64,000 nucleotides of DNA. It comes from Mesodorylaimus sp. YZB2_4 (lineage: Eukaryota; Nematoda; Enoplea; Dorylaimida; Dorylaimidae). The stretch lies in contig JASANH010000938.1 of the NCBI GenBank assembly GCA_030248295.1, forward strand, positions 682,001-746,000, written 5' to 3'. A program made the position numbers and the translations under genes. This document shows positions 59,216 through 64,000 of this stretch, piece by piece (within the stretch, counting starts at the first letter, position 1; each line of letters starts with the position of its first letter). The notes under the pieces are model-generated. The model had not been told where the DNA came from, did no database searches, and worked only from the letters and a program-made list of their open reading frames with translations.

Positions 59216-62200
59216 ATGAGACTTACGAATATGACTTTATCACGAGTGCTGTCGATCATTCTTGGGCTGCTAATTGGATTGCACAGCAGTGCAGCCGACA
59301 CTATTAGTCCGTATGATGCAGGTATGTCTTTACATTTCTCTGATCTAGCTGGGTCGTTTGAGCATCGTGACTCGGGATGAAAATAGGTATCTATACTGGA
59401 CATAAGGGTGCTGTGCTGGCTGTGAGCATTGGGGCAGCTTCACTGCCTGCTGGGTATCCTGTGACCATGCGATTGGAGGAACTGAAGTTATGAAAGTCCA
59501 TAAATAGAGCCCAGTTGTGGCATCGAATTCTGGTCTTGCTGTCTTTCATTGAATACTTTCAAGGGCATTCGCATACATCATCTTATACTGCGTGTTCAAA
59601 AACATGTTTTCCCAGGAGCAACATTTTGGGAATCCGCGAGACTGTTTCGCTGTCTGAACCACAACATTGTTTGCAATCTGATACCCGCCTGCTTGCCTAT
59701 CCTATTTCAAATTCCAAACCCTCCAAAACAACGTGCTCATCGTCTGCCAACTGGCTACCATCTACCCGAATAGTCGAAGGCGAACACATTTTTCACTGCG
59801 TACTCTTGTAGCTTTTTCTTTTCCCCATTCTCCAATTTTAAGTGCGTGAAAAGTTTAAGTGTTTTCTAGCATAGCTGGTGAAAGTTGAGCTGAAATTCGC
59901 TTTTTACGATGACCAAAGCTCATAAAATGTTCATTCCAGTATAGATTCGCTGTCTATGCCTTTCTGTTGACGGTGTTGACAGCGCCAGTCGGGTCGGTTG
60001 TAAAATGAAGGGTCGAACTTATGAGAGCGAGAAGAATGTACCGGGCGTAGGTAGGCGCATGGGCGTCAGCTGGCACCACTTCCACCAAAACTTTGACGGC
60101 TCTTGGTCTGCATTGAAGACCAACAGCGCCAGATTTGCCCGCCTTTTCACAAGCAACACAAGTCAACAATGCGCATTTTTGTTTTCCAAGCTACTTCGTG
60201 AGTGAACTTGACGAAAGACACATTTTGCTTTTCCAAGCGCCTATAAGCTAAGATATGGCTACTGGCACGGTGGCGAGGGAAGGAGGGTTGGACGGGCTGC
60301 AATTAGTTTCCGCATTAAAGCATTCCAATAACGCCCGCATGGCTCAGGGGGAATACTAATCGTAAGGGCTGTGTGCTATTGAATTTCAGTGAGCTACTTC
60401 GGTGACAGTTATCAATTCGTGCCAGCGGAAGTGATTTCGAATGGCTCATCGGCTTACCTCAATGGGACGAGGACAAATGTGGAGATGTGGTTCAAGACGG
60501 CTCGCAGCGATTGCCTACTTCTATTGGCTAACGGCACCAAGTCTTGCTGCGCCCTAAGATTAAAAGCGGGCCGCTTGGAGGTAGGACCCGCGTGTGTGGC
60601 ATGAAGAATGAGTTCGAGCCACACTTATTCATCACTGCTCATTTGACATGATACGCAAAAAAAGACCGTGTAGGAGTGTTTACCCAGTGTTGCAGTACTA
60701 GGTGGTGGAATGCGGAGTAGTAAGAAGGATGGTGCAACTGGGAGCAGTTGGTCAGAAATGAGGGATGGGATGGTGGACAAGGCAGCAAAGAACAAGTGGA
60801 ACAGAGGACGAGTGAAGAGCGAGTCTCTGAAATGCAAGAAAGAGAGCAAATAGGTATACATATACTGTAGGGCACACAGCTTAACGCGCTAACTGTATTG
60901 TTGTCATGCGCACTGGAGCTAGGTTGTACTGTAACAGTGCACACACGCCACCTGCACATGCGGTGCGTACACCCCACCAAGAACATCCACTTTCCCTTCC
61001 AGGTCGAATTCAGAATCGACGGTTCAGACAAGATCCAGTTCCTTTCGCCTTTATCTCTCGGTCAGTTCCACGATACCCGATGGCACAAGGTCGTCGTGCA
61101 AAGATGGGGCGACGAATTCTCCCTCAGCATCGATGAAAAAAATCTGACTTTTCGAACTCAGAAAATCGTTCATGATTCGATATTTATGCTTGATGATGGA
61201 CTGCATTTGGGAAGCCTCGGATCCGATAGAGTGCAGCCTTCGGCTCGAACGAGCTTTCGCGGATGCTTAGCCGATGTTAGATACAACGGGCAGGATGTGC
61301 TGCACACGCTTAGCCTATCAGCGCTCGACCGTGCTGTATCGAGTGGAGTGGGATCATCATGTTCGGAACAGTTCAATGTTGAAAGCTCAGAGTTGCCCAT
61401 GCAGCTTATACCGCGCGAACAGATATCCTATTTGGCATTCGAGGTCAACGACGGCAACGAAAAAACATTGACTTTATTGCACTTCGATTTAAAAACGGCT
61501 ACCAAAAGTGCGCCTTTATTTTCGAGTCCCTTAGAACCGATTGCTCAATCCAAGTCCACAATGTGCTTTGATATATTGGACGGATCATTTCAAGTGATCG
61601 TACTCACAAGCAAGGGGCACAGAATTCACAGGTCGCGTATTCGAATCGATGACGGCAGATGGCACAGCATTGATCTGCGATTTGGCACTGATAAAAGCGA
61701 GCTAATAATTGATAACAGCACGGAGCCCTTATTTACCGATTCGTCCTCTATTCCGCAGCTTGGTCGGTCAGTCAGGTTCGGATCATTGGGTCAATGTGAC
61801 CGTGATCGGGTCAGTGCTGAAGCGCTGAAGTCGAGCTCATTCGGAGGGTGCCTCCACAATATTGCGTTGAATCACAGACATTATACATTGCTCAATGTGA
61901 CGTCTAGCCGCCACTTGGAAGTTGGGTGCGGTGATATATGCTCAGCCGGTACCGCTAGGCATGGTCATCAATCGGATCGATCATTGTGCGATGAACCAGT
62001 GCCCTGGCCCTTGTTGCCTGAACCAGACCCATTTCCCGCGTTTTCGCGCTCTAGCTCGCAATCAGCTGGCAGTGAAAAGAGAGAAACCACGATCGACCAT
62101 TCTATTCGAGTACCCGAAGGCGGGACAGTCCGCTTGGAGCCCCGACATTTATATTTTCTGCCACCTTCCAGCCGCATTGCAGTACCCAATCGCAGTATTA

Positions 62201-64000
62201 TCTTTCACGTCAACCAGAAACCTGGCCATGGAAAGCTGACTTTGCTGGAACACGCCGTGTCCACATTTACCTACCAAGATGTCATCGATGGCAAAGTGAA
62301 CTACACTCACGACGGACTGGAGCAACACGAGGATGGCGTGGAGATCGAATTGGAGATCAAAGGCGTTGTCGACGGGGTCTTCACAGCTGGCCTAAACGTT
62401 GGCAATCCGCCATCGTCGTCAGCAATTTGGCAAAGTCAAGCTGTTGGTGACCACAGGTACACACTACCTGTCTCCATTACTCCCGTCAATGACCCGCCCG
62501 TTATCGAGCTACCCAATGGACCGGTGTTGAGATTAGCTCAAAACACTAGAATGCGCATTACGAACCAAGAAATCTTGGTCATGGACTCTGATCATGATCC
62601 AGCCGAAGTCAGGATCAGGGTTACCTATTCTACACCCAACAGCGGATTCTTCGAGCATGTCAAACGACCAGGTCTGCCGGCGACAGAATTCACTCAGGAA
62701 GACATACTCAACAACTACATCAACTATTTCCACTTCGGCCTGATGAATGGAGAGACGACGTTGGTGGCCAGAGACCCCTGGGAAGAGGGAAAACCAGTCA
62801 CACTCAGTATTCATGCCTTCTTGGTGAGTATATAAAACGCCTTTTTCTACTTTGCTGAGGTTTTCCGGTGGATTTCTGCCTATGTAACTTGAACTTTGGT
62901 CTTGATGTGAGCTTGAGCTTGGGGTTTGATGTGATATGGTTCCTGATGACGGTCCTAACAGCAGCACATACCTCAACTTCTCGCTTTATAACATGGGATG
63001 TCACACTGATCGTGAAGTCAAGATATCACCCACAAATGTACTGCAACCACTCTCCTTACCGGTCTGATCGTAGGTCTAACTGCCTCGAACCAAGCTAAAC
63101 TAACCTCTGTTCAATTCAGGTCGACTTCCGTCAACTCGCCAACGAAGGGCTCAATGTATTCCACAATGGTTATGAGACCATTACAGCAGCGAATCTCGAA
63201 TTCTCATCCAACGCTCGGAACCAATCCACTGAAGTCACATATCGAATAGTCCGCGCGCCAAAGTATGGGAGGATCGAATACGAGGACGAGGCAGGTATTT
63301 TGCACCTCGCTCGTTCATTCAATCAGTCACAAGTAGACGAGGGTAAAATCCGATACAGCAGCTATGAAGAGGACAACCGAGCGAGTTCAGCCCCACTTCG
63401 AGACTCCTTCGCCTTCTCTGTCTCAACGTTGAATGTCAGCTCCCCGACAGACTACGAGTTCGAAATCCGCTTCGTGCGCACCACCATCAAAGTGTTCAAT
63501 CCGACCCCGTTTGTCCTAAACAATACTCTCAAACTCTTTTTTTCTCGGACCTACCTCTTTGCTCACACATCGCCAAGGACCGCATTCGCTGACGAGATCG
63601 TCTATCAGCTGGCCAGACCGCCCATGTACGGACTGCTCTATCTGGTCATCGACGCGGCTACTAATCGCAATCGAGTCTTGGGCATGTCATCAAACTTTAG
63701 CCAGGCCGACGTCGATCACCAACGCGTCTTCTATCAGCTTCGATACGTGCACTATACCGTCGTCAATGACTACTTCCTGTTCAAGACTTCAGCCTTAGGA
63801 TCGACCACTAACGAGCAGAGATATGACATCACGTACTTGCCGGGGGAAGATGACTTCAAGTTGATCAATAAGACTCTCGTAGTTCAAGAAGGGAGTCCCA
63901 AGAGGATCACTAATGCCACTCTGCACTTGGAAACCAAGGACACTACCGAATTCACATTCACAATATACCTGAAACCCAAATATGGCTCGTTTACGCTGAA
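59216..64000 (+). CDS. CSPG4: chondroitin sulfate proteoglycan 4 (NG2/kon-tiki)-like, 5' part; continues past window end
   Basis: Four exons are visible: 59216-59321, 60390-60580, 61003-62823 and 63120 to the window end. Their phases join exactly, giving about 1,000 residues of an incomplete protein. Residues 1-28 are a signal peptide (VLSIILGLLIGLHSSAA). Two laminin G domains follow: first VSYFGDSYQFVPAEV...RWHKVVVQRW...FRGCLADVRYNGQDVL, second beginning near ISYLAFEV and ending FGGCLHNIALNHRHY. After about residue 450 come CSPG repeats (VPEGGTVRLEPRHLYF, PGHGKLTLLEHAVSTFTYQDVIDGKVNYTHDG, then RAPKYGRIEYEDEAG and RPPMYGLLYLVID). N-glycosylation sites are frequent. The signal peptide, LamG pair and CSPG repeats define the NG2 family of type I surface proteoglycans, which bind matrix and growth factors; the membrane segment must lie beyond the window. 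Confidence 0.94.

Noticed and set aside
1..64000. CRISPR arrays, bacterial operons or viral genes
   Set aside because: None seen; gene structure is eukaryotic throughout.

Overview
The window is nuclear DNA of an invertebrate animal. Coding regions are split by many short introns (often about 40-60 bp, GT-AG), and the gene set is metazoan: PDE8, TENT5/FAM46, CSPG4/NG2, PAXBP1, SKI3/TTC37, BCKDHB and a RASD-like GTPase. The sequence alone does not fix the phylum; a compact protostome-type genome fits the gene spacing and intron sizes.

Layout. 1-3.4 kb: no supportable gene. 3.4-4.4 kb: a minus-strand single-exon protein with one C2H2-like finger. 4.4-7.2 kb: poly-G/C runs and tRNA-derived SINE sequence. 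7.2-8.2 kb: a four-exon minus-strand multi-pass membrane protein of unknown family. 12.5-13.6 kb: RASD-like small GTPase. 17.9-20.2 kb: TENT5-type poly(A) polymerase. 21.3-27.1 kb: BCKDHB in nine coding exons, whose introns carry two terminal-inverted-repeat elements, one holding a nested SINE. 27.4-31.4 kb: PAXBP1. About 32.1-32.4 kb: an inverted partial duplicate of the 8 kb membrane-protein gene. 34.2-42.8 kb: PDE8 in 18 coding exons. 43.5-48.6 kb: SKI3/TTC37, tail-to-tail with a Myb/SANT-like DNA-binding protein. 50.4-51.8 and 56.8-58.0 kb: two paralogous short-chain dehydrogenases, with a small basic ORF, a single-pass membrane protein and a Gly/Cys-repeat ORF between them. 59.2 kb to the end: the 5' part of a CSPG4/kon-tiki-like proteoglycan.

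These are independent housekeeping and signalling genes, not one pathway: mitochondrial branched-chain amino-acid breakdown (BCKDHB), cytoplasmic RNA decay and tailing (SKI3, TENT5), nuclear RNA or chromatin factors (PAXBP1, SANT protein), cAMP and Ras signalling (PDE8, RASD-like), redox enzymes (SDR pair) and a cell-surface receptor (CSPG4).

The most notable items are: (1) the partial duplicate just upstream of PDE8, whose exon is 96% identical to its source while its intron has diverged, and whose donor phase would permit in-frame splicing to PDE8 exon 2; (2) a 1.63-kb hAT-like element with a 16-bp inverted repeat and an 8-bp target duplication, carrying a SINE; (3) a 284-bp element with perfect 16-bp inverted repeats; (4) a possible two-gene cistron with a 34-bp gap; (5) a Gly/Cys-repeat ORF with dibasic sites.
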